Source of the DNA: Gemmobacter nectariphilus | Lineage (GTDB): Bacteria; Pseudomonadota; Alphaproteobacteria; Rhodobacterales; Rhodobacteraceae | Assembly (NCBI GenBank): GCA_020721445.1 | Contig: DYMU01000015.1 | Location: 33,678 to 67,215 of the forward strand | Length of the DNA stretch: 33,538 nucleotides | Reading direction: 5' to 3' | Shown here: one piece after another, positions 17,514 to 26,117 of the stretch | How positions within the stretch are numbered: the stretch's first letter is position 1 | Layout of the letters: every line of letters begins with the position of its first letter | Translations under genes and position numbers: made by a program | The notes under the pieces: generated by a model | Seen by the model: the letters and a program-made list of their open reading frames with translations, nothing else | The model's database searches: none | Told to the model about the DNA's origin: nothing

Positions 17514-17566
17514 TCTTGCCTCCACCAAGCCCAACTTGTTTCTTCTAGCGCAATCAAGGCGCGGCG

Positions 17567-18070
17567 TCACGGGGTCTTTCTGTGCCGCTTGCGCGGCTGT
17601 GGCCGGTCCTTGCCGTTGCCGGAAAACAGCACCAATCCCGCTGCCCCGGCAAAGATGGCGATATCGGCCACATTGAAAGCGTAGGGATTTTCGATACCGC
17701 AGCAGGACATGTTCAGAAAATCGGCCACCGCGCCGTAAAAGATGCGGTCGATCACATTGCCAAGCGCCCCACCAACCAGAAGGCCCGCCGACACCTGCGC
17801 CCAAGCCCCAGGATTTTCGCGCCGCACCCAGATCCAGACCCAAACCGATATCGCCAGAGCCAGAGCAATCAGCGCCCAGCGGGCAAAGTCTGCGTCCCCG
17901 GCCAGCAGGCCGAAGTTGATGCCCCGGTTCCACGCCATCCGAAACACCAGAAACGGCGGCGCCACCTCGATCACTCCGCGGGTCATCAGGTCCAGACCGT
18001 GCACCACAGCCAGTTTCGACGCCTGATCCAGCGCAAAGGTGGCAATCGCGGTGATCAGGGCCAGTCGCAT
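17567..18070 (-). CDS. lspA: Lipoprotein signal peptidase (signal peptidase II)
   Basis: A 167-residue inner-membrane aspartyl peptidase that cleaves the signal peptide of prolipoproteins after lipid attachment. Four membrane helices are visible. Conserved blocks are [38 protein letters not shown] and [12 protein letters not shown]. The catalytic aspartates should be Asp117 (VADF) and Asp136 (FNVAD). An unusual Met-Ser-Cys-Cys stretch lies between them. The C-terminal tail is basic (PRKRHRKTP). The ATG is three bases after the purH stop, so the two are co-transcribed, and a lipoprotein gene follows directly. Confidence 0.95.
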   Translation of the reverse strand: MRLALITAIATFALDQASKLAVVHGLDLMTRGVIEVAPPFLVFRMAWNRGINFGLLAGDADFARWALIALALAISVWVWIWVRRENPGAWAQVSAGLLVGGALGNVIDRIFYGAVADFLNMSCCGIENPYAFNVADIAIFAGAAGLVLFSGNGKDRPQPRKRHRKTP

Positions 18071-18073
18071 GTG

Positions 18074-19663
18074 TCAGTGCCGGAAATGGCGCATGCCGGT
18101 GAAAACCATCGCAAGTCCGGCTTCGTCGGCAGCGGCGATCACTGCCGCGTCATTCATGCTGCCGCCGGGCTGGATCACCGCCGTCGCCCCCGCCTCGGCC
18201 GCCGACAGCAGGCCATCGGGGAAGGGAAAGAACGCATCCGACGCCACGACCGAGCCATGGGTCAGCGGCTGTGGCAGGCCCAGCGCCTCGGCCATGTCCT
18301 GGCTTTTGCGGGCGGCGATGCGGGTGCTGTCTACCCGGCTCATCTGCCCGGCGCCGACGCCGACCGTGGCACCATCCTTGACATAGACGATGGCATTGGA
18401 TTTCACGTGCTTGGCCACCTTCCACGCAAACAGCAGGTCGGCCAGTTCGGCATCGGTCGGCGCACGCCTGGTCACGACCTTCAGGTCGGATGGGTTGAGC
18501 CAGCCATTGTCGCGGTCTTGCACCAGCATGCCGCCCGAAACCTGCTTGAACGCCAGGCCGCCGATGCGCGGGTCGGGCAGGCCGGCGGTTGTCAGGAGGC
18601 GCAGGTTTTTCTTGGTGGCGAAGATCGCGCGGGCCTCATCACTGGCCCCCGGCGCAATCACCACTTCGGTGAAGATTTTCACGATCTCTTCCGCCGTTTC
18701 GCCATCCAGCGCCATGTTCAGCGCCACGATGCCGCCAAATGCACTGGTCTGGTCGCAGTGATAGGCGCGCAGATAAGCCTCGCGCAGGCTGTGTGCCCGG
18801 CCGACACCGCAGGGGTTGGCATGCTTGATGATCGCACAGGCCGGGCCGCTTTCCGGCGCAAACTCGGCCACCAGTTCAAAGGCGGCGTCGGTGTCGTTGA
18901 TGTTGTTGTAGGACAGTTCCTTGCCCTGCCACTGGCGCGCGGTGGCCACGCCGTCGCGCCGCGAGCCATCGACATAGAACGCCGCCGACTGATGCGGGTT
19001 TTCGCCGTAGCGCAGGCTTTGCGCCAGTTTGCCCGCAAACGACCGATGGCGGGGGGCCTTTTCACCCAGCGCGCCCGCCAGCCAGGTGCTGACCGCAGTG
19101 TCATAGGCCGCCGTCTTGGCATAGGCCGACAAAGCCAGCTTTTGCCGGAAGGTCAGCGTGGTTGCGCCATCATGCGCCGCCATCTGGTCCAACAGCGGTT
19201 GATAATCGGCGGGGTCTGTCACCACCGCCACAAACTTGTGGTTCTTGGCCGCCGCGCGGATCATCGCCGGGCCACCGATGTCGATGTTCTCGATGCAGGT
19301 GGCATGGTCGGCGCCCTTGGCCACCGTTTCCTCGAACGGATAGAGGTTCACGATCAACAGGTCGATCGGTTCAATGCCATGCGCGGCCATCGCCACCAGA
19401 TGTTCGTCGTCGTCCCGCAGCGCCAGCAAACCGCCGTGCACCAAGGGGTGCAGCGTCTTGACCCGGCCATCCATCATCTCGGGAAAGCCCGTCACCTCGG
19501 ACACATCGCGCACCGGCAGCCCTGCTGTGCGCAGCATGTGGCTGGTGCCGCCCGTCGAGATCAGCTCGACCCCCATCGCGCTTAGGGCGCGGGCAAGGTC
19601 CAGAAGGCCGGATTTGTCAGAGACGGAAATCAGCGCACGGCCGATTGGCACTAGGTTGGTCAT
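18074..19663 (-). CDS. purH: Bifunctional AICAR formyltransferase / IMP cyclohydrolase
   Basis: A 529-residue enzyme, the standard length, catalysing the last two steps of IMP synthesis in the cytoplasm. The N-terminal cyclohydrolase (MGS-like) domain, about residues 1-200, shows [37 protein letters not shown] and [18 protein letters not shown]. The C-terminal transformylase has [13 protein letters not shown], the catalytic [11 protein letters not shown] segment, [11 protein letters not shown] and the terminal GMRHFRH. It follows the heparinase-like gene by nine bases and precedes lspA by three. Confidence 0.97.
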   Translation of the reverse strand: MTNLVPIGRALISVSDKSGLLDLARALSAMGVELISTGGTSHMLRTAGLPVRDVSEVTGFPEMMDGRVKTLHPLVHGGLLALRDDDEHLVAMAAHGIEPIDLLIVNLYPFEETVAKGADHATCIENIDIGGPAMIRAAAKNHKFVAVVTDPADYQPLLDQMAAHDGATTLTFRQKLALSAYAKTAAYDTAVSTWLAGALGEKAPRHRSFAGKLAQSLRYGENPHQSAAFYVDGSRRDGVATARQWQGKELSYNNINDTDAAFELVAEFAPESGPACAIIKHANPCGVGRAHSLREAYLRAYHCDQTSAFGGIVALNMALDGETAEEIVKIFTEVVIAPGASDEARAIFATKKNLRLLTTAGLPDPRIGGLAFKQVSGGMLVQDRDNGWLNPSDLKVVTRRAPTDAELADLLFAWKVAKHVKSNAIVYVKDGATVGVGAGQMSRVDSTRIAARKSQDMAEALGLPQPLTHGSVVASDAFFPFPDGLLSAAEAGATAVIQPGGSMNDAAVIAAADEAGLAMVFTGMRHFRH

Positions 19664-19672
19664 GGGCAGCCT

Positions 19673-21430
19673 TCACGTCAAATTGGGGTCGAACGGATCG
19701 TCGCGGTCCAGATCGCGAATGGCAAGCGGAGTATCCTGTGCTTTCGCCAAGGTCCAGCCGATACGGGTTTCGATCTGGGCGGCAAAGCCCGAAAGGATGA
19801 TCTGTTTCGTCGCACGCGGGCGCAAGCGGCCTTTTTCCAGATAGACCGAGGGTTCAAGCGCCAGCGTGGCGTGGCTGTCATGGCGAAACACCCAGATCTC
19901 GCCCGATTTCAGCGCAACAGAGATCGCGTTGCCGCCCATGTCCAGCGTGGCATCGGCATCGGGATGCAGATGAAAACGCAGGGTAAAGCCCACACCCTTC
20001 AACCCGGTCGCGGTCAGTACCCGCTCAAACCGCTCGCGGCCCTGCGGGTTAAGCGCGATCAGCATATCGACCCCGGCGATGTGGCGGCCATCATGCGACA
20101 GTGCCAGATCGCGGGCGTGGGTCAAGCCATGGGTCAGCGCCCAGCCGTCATGGGCGCAATGCACCGCGTGGCCCTTGTCGGTGTCGATCTGACGCAGGGT
20201 CAGGACGCTGGCCCGGTCTTCCAGCACATCGCCGCTGGTGCGACCAAAACGTGACGAGGACACCCCGTCAAGGCACAGTGTCGAGTGTGACGGGGTCGCC
20301 CGCCCGGCCCGGCGCCATTCACCGCCAAAGGGTGCGCCCGACCCGCAGTTCACCACCAGCGGACGCCGCCCCGATGTCACCTCGATCGCAAGCGTCGAGG
20401 CATGGCCCGACCGTCCGGCCCGCCCGCCAGGGGGGGCGGCTGCGTCCATGATCAGCGATGTCCGGCCTGCCGCAAGCCGCACAAAGCCCATGGCAGGCGG
20501 GATGGCGTGCCCCCGATGCGGGGCCATCCGCACGCCGGCGCTGGCCAGGGCCTGATCCAGCCGCCCTTCGGCACCGGTGCCGCCGCCATGAAAACGCGCC
20601 AGCCCGCCATCGGCATGGCGCAGCGTTCGCAAGGTCGGGGCCATACGCTCCATCGCGGCCAGATGGGCATCGGGAACCGTTCGCCCGGTTTCGGTCAGGG
20701 CCTGCGCGGCCCAGTTCAGCAGCGTGAACACCTCAAGCAGTTCTTCGGGGTTGCGGGTGGCAATGCCGCCGCTGGCATCGACCTCGCGCCCGGCCTCTTC
20801 GGCCAGGGCCGCGGTGGCGGGGCCAACCAGTGCCTCCATCCCCAGCAAGGACAGGCCGGCGTAGATCAGCCCGGTCAGCGCCTCGAACCGTGGCAGGCCG
20901 GGGGCAGCCTTGGGCCAGTGCCGGGCAAGATAGCGGGTCTGCACCGTCAGGGCGGCGTAATAGGCGGTGGTGGTGTGCTGATCGGCCCCGTTAAGCAGAA
21001 AGATGGCGTGGTTTATCCAGCGGATGACCCGCCGCCCGGTCAGATCGGGTGTCCATCCCGGCCCGCGCCCGCGGCCAAACCGTGCGATCCAGTCCGCCGT
21101 CCAGGCCTGCGCCTTGGCACGCGCCTGCGCGTCGCCCAGGGCGGCCAGATCATCCAGCCAGACAAAGCCCTGAAGCTCGGCGGCATAATCGGCATCGGGC
21201 GGGTCAATGTCCCACAGCGCGGTGCCCGGTGCCTGGATCAGATGACCTGCGAACAGGTAATTTCCCGCCACCAGCTGACGACCGCGGGCAAACATCCCGA
21301 TCGACTTTGGTTCGGGCGAGGACGCAAACCCCTGCGCCACCGGGCCACGCGACGCCAGCCAGACGGCAAAGCGGGCGGCCAAACCCCCACCCGCGCCAAA
21401 CCCGCCCTTGCCCGCGCGTGTCGATGCCAT
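19673..21430 (-). CDS. Heparinase II/III-like protein
   Basis: A 585-residue protein with an N-terminal all-alpha region (about 1-300) and a C-terminal beta-sandwich domain typical of heparinase II/III-like polysaccharide lyases, including SGHASTLAIEVTSGRRPLVVN, ATPSHSTLCLDG and IGWTLAKAQD. No clear signal peptide is seen (the N-terminus is Gly/Arg-rich), so it may be cytoplasmic and need not be a secreted lyase. It lies between a saccharopine dehydrogenase-like gene and purH, with no other polysaccharide genes beside it, so context gives no substrate. The start at 21430 is the first ATG, preceded by AGG four to six bases away; in-frame alternatives downstream would remove only a few residues. 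Confidence 0.83.
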   Translation of the reverse strand: MASTRAGKGGFGAGGGLAARFAVWLASRGPVAQGFASSPEPKSIGMFARGRQLVAGNYLFAGHLIQAPGTALWDIDPPDADYAAELQGFVWLDDLAALGDAQARAKAQAWTADWIARFGRGRGPGWTPDLTGRRVIRWINHAIFLLNGADQHTTTAYYAALTVQTRYLARHWPKAAPGLPRFEALTGLIYAGLSLLGMEALVGPATAALAEEAGREVDASGGIATRNPEELLEVFTLLNWAAQALTETGRTVPDAHLAAMERMAPTLRTLRHADGGLARFHGGGTGAEGRLDQALASAGVRMAPHRGHAIPPAMGFVRLAAGRTSLIMDAAAPPGGRAGRSGHASTLAIEVTSGRRPLVVNCGSGAPFGGEWRRAGRATPSHSTLCLDGVSSSRFGRTSGDVLEDRASVLTLRQIDTDKGHAVHCAHDGWALTHGLTHARDLALSHDGRHIAGVDMLIALNPQGRERFERVLTATGLKGVGFTLRFHLHPDADATLDMGGNAISVALKSGEIWVFRHDSHATLALEPSVYLEKGRLRPRATKQIILSGFAAQIETRIGWTLAKAQDTPLAIRDLDRDDPFDPNLT

Positions 21431-21571
21431 GACCTGCCGCCTGCCCTGCCGCCCGGATTCCCGGTGCGTTACCGCCGCGATGATAGCCGCAAAGCCGGGG
21501 CCCTGTCACCCCGCCTTGGCCGCCCGAAGCGCAGCCCTGCGCCGACGGTCAGCCGATATCTGCACAAGACG

Positions 21572-22621
21572 TCACAGCCCTGCGAGGTGGCGGTCGAACT
21601 CGGCCCGCGCCCGGCCCCAGACGCCTGCATCAAGCGCCGTCAGCGCCAACAGGCTGGGCAACAGTTGCGCGGCGTAGTCTTCGCTGCTTTCCACCGGCAA
21701 CAGCGACGGAAGGTTGTCGATGGCCATCACGTCCAGCGGCGGTTTGTCGGCCACCCGGCGGGCGGGCGCCGCCCAGTCCGTGGCGCGGTAATAGACCTTG
21801 ATCGGCGAGAAATCCGAGGTCGGGTCGCAGGCGATGTCGCCGATCACCGTCAACGCGCGCGATGCGGTCTTTGCCGATGCAGGCACGAACACCGGGCAGC
21901 CGGGACGGGCAAGGATGCAGTTCAGCAAGATCTCGTGCTGCAACACCTGCGGGAACGGCCCGCCACTGGCGGTTTCGGCGATGTCCCATTTGGTGACCTG
22001 CACCCCCAAGGCCTCGCACAGGTCACTTGCCGCGGTGCCCACCCGGCCCAAGGCGCCGATGACAAGGGCGCGCGGGCGCAGCAGGCTGTGCATCTCGGCG
22101 GCCAGATCGTCCAGCAGGGCGGTCTTGCTGGCATAGGTGGAAACCGGCCCCACCAGCCCACCTTGCTGCTGCGCGGCCCAGGTCTTGAGCGAGACCGCAG
22201 CCCCGGCATAGCCTGCCCAATAGCCAAAGGCGGCAACCCGGCGGCCATCGTCATTTACCAGATATTCCAGATCATACAGCGTGCCGCCGCCCGCCTTGAG
22301 GCGCCGCAACAGCTCGCGCCCGGCGGGCTGGCCCTTGAAGGCATGGCCGAACATGATGTGGCGATGGGTCAGCGGTGTGCCGTCGTCGGGCAGTTCCTTG
22401 AGGCCGAAGATGATCGCATCGGCGGGGGCGTGGGGCCACTGGTTCTGGGCGGCGATTTCGCAACCGGCGGCGGCATAGCCATCAATCGGGATCGCGCGCG
22501 TGGCGGATTTCTCGACCGTCACCCGCAGCCCGGCCGCAAGCAGTCTGGCCGCGCCATCCGGTGTCAGGCCGACACGGTCTTCGTTTGGCCGCTGTTCGGC
22601 CCGGACCCAAAGATGCGTCAT
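21572..22621 (-). CDS. Saccharopine dehydrogenase, fungal Lys1-like
   Basis: A 349-residue NAD-dependent enzyme of the alanine dehydrogenase/saccharopine dehydrogenase fold. It resembles the fungal Lys1 type closely: RPNEDRVGLTPDGAARLLAA, FGLKELPDD (Lys75), HIMFGHAFK (His93), GTLYDLEYLVNDDGRRVAAF, VIGALGRVGTAASDL (dinucleotide fold), TKWDIAETASGGPF and IDNLPSLLPVESSEDYA. Lys75 and His93 match the acid/base pair of yeast Lys1. The reaction would be saccharopine + NAD+ giving lysine + 2-oxoglutarate, or its reverse. No lysine-ketoglutarate reductase gene is in view, so lysine catabolism, osmolyte metabolism or another opine-like substrate are all possible. The ATG at 22621 overlaps the upstream WGR gene stop by four bases. 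Confidence 0.88.
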   Translation of the reverse strand: MTHLWVRAEQRPNEDRVGLTPDGAARLLAAGLRVTVEKSATRAIPIDGYAAAGCEIAAQNQWPHAPADAIIFGLKELPDDGTPLTHRHIMFGHAFKGQPAGRELLRRLKAGGGTLYDLEYLVNDDGRRVAAFGYWAGYAGAAVSLKTWAAQQQGGLVGPVSTYASKTALLDDLAAEMHSLLRPRALVIGALGRVGTAASDLCEALGVQVTKWDIAETASGGPFPQVLQHEILLNCILARPGCPVFVPASAKTASRALTVIGDIACDPTSDFSPIKVYYRATDWAAPARRVADKPPLDVMAIDNLPSLLPVESSEDYAAQLLPSLLALTALDAGVWGRARAEFDRHLAGL

Positions 22622-22854
22622 GCCTTGGCACCTTGCGCGACATATCCACGCCGCTGCGCCCGTCTGCGCCAGCGTTCGGCGGCAAGGCAGGCATCGCGCA
22701 GGTTGGAAAACCACACCAGCATCTGCCGCCCCTTGCGCCCGGCGGGGCCCCATTCGCGCACCACCGAATATTCGCCAAACAGGTTGTAGGCGACATCCAC
22801 CCGATAGAACCGGGGGCGGGCTGGTGCGGTTCGGGTCAACAGAAAGGTCAGCAA
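22618..22854 (-). CDS. Small single-domain WGR protein
   Basis: A 78-residue protein that is almost entirely one WGR domain, named for its Trp-Gly-Arg motif. The fold appears in FYRVDVAYNLFGEYSVVREW followed by GPAGRKGRQMLVWFSNLRDACLAAERW; the motif itself reads Trp-Gly-Pro. WGR domains occur in PARP enzymes, where they bind nucleic acid, and as stand-alone bacterial proteins of unknown role. It is the first gene of the minus-strand run, and its stop overlaps the start of the saccharopine dehydrogenase gene (ATGA), so the two are translated together. What a nucleic-acid-type domain does beside an amino-acid dehydrogenase is not clear. Confidence 0.8.
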   Translation of the reverse strand: MLTFLLTRTAPARPRFYRVDVAYNLFGEYSVVREWGPAGRKGRQMLVWFSNLRDACLAAERWRRRAQRRGYVAQGAKA

Positions 22855-23076
22855 AATGGCGGCTCCATCTGGTGTTTCGCAGCCAGAGTTAGCAGATTAC
22901 CGGGCAGGGAACAGGGCAGAATTGACCCTTGGGCGCGCAGATGCGCCACCACGAAGGGCCTATCCGAGGTCGGTTGCAGACCATGAAGCGGTCCCGGGGC
23001 GCGGCACTGTCAGACTGGACCTTCGTCAAACGCAACCATATGCCGACCGTTCTGACCCCCAGCCCGACTGAACCCA

Positions 23077-23096
23077 CGCGCCGTGGCGCGCCGTGG
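23077..23096. repeat. Tandem direct repeat, 2 x 10 bp
   Basis: CGCGCCGTGG occurs twice head to tail in the gap between the WGR gene and mlaC. It is too short to identify as a mobile-element trace and may be chance in GC-rich DNA. Confidence 0.4.
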
Positions 23097-23103
23097 CCAA
23101 TTT

Positions 23104-23127
23104 TGACGCGCTTACGCTGACGCGTCA
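23104..23127 (-). terminator. Stem-loop at the end of mlaC (weak terminator candidate)
   Basis: TGACGCG and CGCGTCA form a 7-bp stem with a 10-base loop. On the minus strand the stem begins at the mlaC stop codon itself. The bases after the stem on that strand are A-rich, not a U run, so it is not a classical intrinsic terminator. It might slow RNA decay or aid Rho-dependent termination; that is inference. Confidence 0.3.
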
Positions 23128-23736
23128 GGTGTTCTTCAGGTCAGCGATCAGCGCGTCAAGATTGCCCTTGCGCTTGTCCAGCATGGCGCCGATCTCGGTC
23201 CGCTCCGAGGCCAGCATGTTCACGCCTTCGATGATCAGGTTGAAAAACAGGTTCTTGCCGGATTTGTCCGACACATGCCAGCGCAGATCAAACGGCGCCT
23301 GACCCCGCAACTTGGCGACCGAGATTACCTCGAAGTAGGATTTGACCGGGCGCGCGCCGGTCACCTCGATCTGGCCGCCGATGAAATCACGGAAGCGGGC
23401 GCCGTATTTGCGCGAGACATAGCGCTGATAGGCCTTGGTGAACGCGGCCAACTGGGCCGGTGACGCCGACCGGGCCGCCGGACCCAAGGCCGAGCGGGCA
23501 ATCACCGGCACATCGGCGTAGCGTGCAAAGATCCGCTCGAAATCGTCATACATGGCGCTGGCAGATTTGCCCGAATTGATCGACGTGTTCACATCGGCAA
23601 TCGCCTTGCCGACCAGCGCACTGGCCTGCTCGACCGTCAGCGCAAGGGCGGGCAGCGGCAGGGCAAGGCTGGCCGCGCCGCCAACAAGGCCGATGCCAAA
23701 GCCGCGGCGGGTAATGATCAGCTTGTCAGTTGCCAT
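23125..23736 (-). CDS. mlaC: Phospholipid-binding protein MlaC (toluene-tolerance family)
   Basis: A 203-residue periplasmic lipid carrier of the Mla pathway, which returns misplaced phospholipids from the outer to the inner membrane. A twin-arginine-type leader is visible (ITRRGFGIGLVGG followed by a hydrophobic stretch ending PALA, about residues 1-33). The body has the MlaC pattern FERIFARYADVPVIARSALGP, TKAYQRYVSRKYGARFRDF, WHVSDKSGKNLFFNLIIEGVN and the C-terminal LDKRKGNLDALIADLK. The ATG at 23736 has GAGG about six bases upstream and overlaps the mlaA stop by 11 bases. The frame is open further upstream, inside mlaA, without family similarity. The inner-membrane MlaFEDB transporter genes are not in the window. 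Confidence 0.92.
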   Translation of the reverse strand: MATDKLIITRRGFGIGLVGGAASLALPLPALALTVEQASALVGKAIADVNTSINSGKSASAMYDDFERIFARYADVPVIARSALGPAARSASPAQLAAFTKAYQRYVSRKYGARFRDFIGGQIEVTGARPVKSYFEVISVAKLRGQAPFDLRWHVSDKSGKNLFFNLIIEGVNMLASERTEIGAMLDKRKGNLDALIADLKNT

Positions 23737-24526
23737 AGGGGTCCTCATACGGGTCGACAAAGGCTTCATCGCCGGTATCGCCGGCAGTCTGCCCCAATTC
23801 GTAGCGGCGGTTCTGCAGATACGACAGGCGTGCCTGCGCGTAACTGTCTGCACTGTCATATAGGACCGAATCCACCGTTTCGGAATAGCGGGCGCGATCA
23901 CCAAGCCTTGAGGCAAACTTGGCAATGGTGGGCACATTTGCCTGATCGGCGGGAAGGACATAGCGCAACGGGTTCAGCCCCAGATCGACAACGGCGCCGA
24001 ACAGATCGCGTTCGGTGGTCGGGCCAAGCAGCAAGACCTCGATGTAATCGCCTTCGCCCGCACCCCAGACATGCAGGGTTTCGCCGAAATCCGTCGGCTT
24101 GCCCGCCACACCCATGGCTGTTGCCGGGTCAAACAGTCCGCCGATGCCGATGGTGGTGTTCAGTGCAAACCGCAACGTGTTTTGCAGCGCCGGGCCGGGG
24201 CGGCCTTGCAGCAGGTTGTTGACCACATCGCCGGGGGCATCAAGGTTCTGCGCAAAATTCTGCACCCCCTGCTTGACCGGCGCAGGGATCGACGTGCCAT
24301 ATCCGCCGGACAAGGGTCGCAACACAGTGCGGTCGATGGCGCGGTTGATCTCGTGCGTCTGACGGTTGTTCGCCTCATGCGGGTCGGCAAAGCCTTGTGG
24401 CACAGGTGCGGGCCCGCAGGCAGACAGCCCGAAGGCCGACACAAGCAAAACGGATGCAAAACGCCCCGACCGCAAGGTGCCGCAGGTCTTAGCGCGCGAC
24501 AGGGCGGTTTGGATGCGTCGTTTCAT
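23726..24526 (-). CDS. mlaA: Outer-membrane lipoprotein MlaA (VacJ family)
   Basis: A 266-residue lipoprotein with a basic N-terminus (MKRRIQTALSRAKTCG) and a lipobox LSAC at the end of FASVLLVSAFGLSAC. Family blocks are DPHEANNRQTHEINRAID, VNNLLQGRPGPALQNTLRF, NTTIGIGGLFDPATAMG, FGETLHVWGAGEGDYIEVLLLGPT and RDLFGAVVDLGLNPLRY. The acidic C-terminal tail (DEAFVDPYEDPYGN) overlaps the mlaC start. MlaA sits in the outer membrane, usually with a porin, and removes phospholipid from the outer leaflet and passes it to MlaC. The N-terminal leader is longer than usual and a downstream start is possible. Confidence 0.93.
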   Translation of the reverse strand: MKRRIQTALSRAKTCGTLRSGRFASVLLVSAFGLSACGPAPVPQGFADPHEANNRQTHEINRAIDRTVLRPLSGGYGTSIPAPVKQGVQNFAQNLDAPGDVVNNLLQGRPGPALQNTLRFALNTTIGIGGLFDPATAMGVAGKPTDFGETLHVWGAGEGDYIEVLLLGPTTERDLFGAVVDLGLNPLRYVLPADQANVPTIAKFASRLGDRARYSETVDSVLYDSADSYAQARLSYLQNRRYELGQTAGDTGDEAFVDPYEDPYGN

Positions 24527-24814
24527 GATGATGATTTTCCCAGCCAGAAGCTGGAAGCCAGCCGCCCGATGCTCATACCCTTTGTGATAGCCTTGGCCCG
24601 CGCGGATTACAACGAAAGCTTGTCACGCAGCCTGCAAACCGGCAGGTTCCCCCCACGATGCGGGTCTTGGCTGGGGTCTGGCCTCTTTTGGAAGCAGCAC
24701 CCGCGGTTTTGCGTGATGCCCACGGCCTTGCGCGACGATACGGCCCAGCCGGTCGCGCTTGCCCCGGTCTGGCTCTGCGGCTAGCGTCTGGGCGAATTCA
24801 ACACAGGTGCTGAC
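24527..24814. promoter_or_regulatory. Divergent intergenic region of mlaA and the RidA-like gene
   Basis: This 288-base gap should hold both promoters. I see no clear operator. A 51-codon frame at 24658-24813 is open, but it has no convincing ribosome site or recognisable product. AGGTG lies about four bases before the RidA-like start at 24815. Confidence 0.35.
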
Positions 24815-25276
24815 ATGTCAAGAATCGAAACCCGGCTTGCCGAACTGGGCGTGATCCTGCCCGAAGCCCCGCTGCCTGCCGCCAATTACGTGCCTTGGGT
24901 GGTGTCTGGCGAAATGGTCTACATCTCGGGTCAGATCAGCCAGACCGCCGGCGGCATGATCAAGGGCAAGCTGGGGGCCGATCTGAGCGTGGAACAGGGG
25001 GCCGAGGCCGCAAAAGCCTGCGCCATCTCGCTTTTGGCGCAACTGAAGGCGGCGACAGGCGGCGAGATTGACCGGGTGCTGCGTCTGGTCAAGCTGGTGG
25101 GTTTCGTGAACTCGACGCCGGATTTCACCGATCAGCCAAAGGTCATCAACGGCGCGTCCGATTTCATGGTGGCGGTGCTGGGCGATGCCGGGCGGCATGC
25201 GCGTTCGGCGGTATCGGCGGCGTCGTTGCCGTTTGGCGTGGCGGTCGAAATCGAAGCCGTGTTCCAGATCGACTGA
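24815..25276 (+). CDS. RidA/YjgF-family protein
   Basis: A 153-residue protein of the longer RidA-like subgroup. Conserved parts are YVPWVVSGEMVYISGQI, GADLSVEQGAEAAKACA, RLVKLVGFVNSTPDFTDQP and RSAVSAASLPFGVAVEIEAVF. The arginine matching the substrate-binding Arg of RidA appears present (Arg130). RidA proper hydrolyses reactive enamines and imines released by PLP enzymes; members of this longer subgroup are less well characterised, so deaminase activity is likely but unproven. It is the first gene of the plus-strand run and lies ten bases ahead of the phosphodiesterase gene, so the two probably form an operon. Confidence 0.88.
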   Translation: MSRIETRLAELGVILPEAPLPAANYVPWVVSGEMVYISGQISQTAGGMIKGKLGADLSVEQGAEAAKACAISLLAQLKAATGGEIDRVLRLVKLVGFVNSTPDFTDQPKVINGASDFMVAVLGDAGRHARSAVSAASLPFGVAVEIEAVFQID

Positions 25277-25286
25277 GGTCAAAGCG

Positions 25287-26057
25287 ATGCGTGTTCCCTT
25301 GCCAAACGGGCTGCGGCACCTGCCGGTGGCGCATCGCGCTTTGCATGATCGCAGCATGGGGCGGGTGGAAAACAGCCCGCAAGCCATCGCAGCAGCGATC
25401 ACGTCGGGTTATGCCATCGAGATCGACCTGCAACTGTCGGCCGACGGGCAGGCGATGGTGTTTCATGACGAGGCGCTGGATCGGCTGACCGATCAGACCG
25501 GGCGGGTCGCAAGCCGCAGCGCGGCGGAACTGGGTCGCATCCGGTTGAAAGACAGCAGCGACACGATCCCGACCCTGCCGCAGGTCTTGGCGCAGGTGGC
25601 GGGTGCGGTGCCCTTGCTGATCGAGATCAAGGATCGCGCTGACGCCATGGCCAACACCGACGGGCGGCTTGAGGCGGCGACGGCGGCGGCGCTGCAAGGG
25701 TATGGGGGTGAGGTTGCGGTGATGTCGTTCAACCCGCATGCCATGGCCCATATGGCGCGGCTGGCGCCCTCTGTGGCGCGCGGGCTGACAACCTCGGCCT
25801 TTGCCCCGGACGATTGGGCCCCGCTGGCCCCGACGATCTGCGACCGGCTGCGCGACATTCCCGATTTTGACCGGGTGGGCGCCAGTTTCATCAGCCATCA
25901 GGCGAATGACCTGACCCGACCGCGCGTGGCGGACCTGCGCAAGGCAGGCGTGCCGGTGCTGTGCTGGACAATCCGCACACCCGAGCAAGAGGCGATGGCC
26001 CGGCAGGTGGCGGATAATGTGACGTTCGAGGGCTATCTCAGCCCGTTGCCCGCTTGA
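25287..26057 (+). CDS. Glycerophosphodiester phosphodiesterase family protein
   Basis: A 256-residue TIM-barrel enzyme that should cleave glycerophosphodiesters to glycerol 3-phosphate and an alcohol. Catalytic and metal-site motifs are AHRALHD (His16-Arg17), VENSPQA (Glu29-Asn30), AIEIDLQLSADGQAMVFHD (Glu45, Asp47, His60-Asp61) and PLLIEIKDR. The usual HRG reads HRA, a modest deviation also consistent with this subfamily. No signal peptide is seen, so it is cytoplasmic. The ATG at 25287 lies ten bases after the RidA-like stop; the frame is open further upstream inside that gene. The gene order RidA-like, phosphodiesterase, acyltransferase suggests an operon. Confidence 0.9.
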   Translation: MRVPLPNGLRHLPVAHRALHDRSMGRVENSPQAIAAAITSGYAIEIDLQLSADGQAMVFHDEALDRLTDQTGRVASRSAAELGRIRLKDSSDTIPTLPQVLAQVAGAVPLLIEIKDRADAMANTDGRLEAATAAALQGYGGEVAVMSFNPHAMAHMARLAPSVARGLTTSAFAPDDWAPLAPTICDRLRDIPDFDRVGASFISHQANDLTRPRVADLRKAGVPVLCWTIRTPEQEAMARQVADNVTFEGYLSPLPA

Positions 26058-26117
26058 CCAAACGCCGCATCGGCCCACCCTTTGGCGGGAAGACAGACCG
26101 CGACAACCGGGCAGGGT

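Noticed and set aside
24658-24813. A 51-codon plus-strand frame between mlaA and the RidA-like gene
   Set aside because: No convincing ribosome site and no recognisable product; open frames of this length are common by chance at this GC content.
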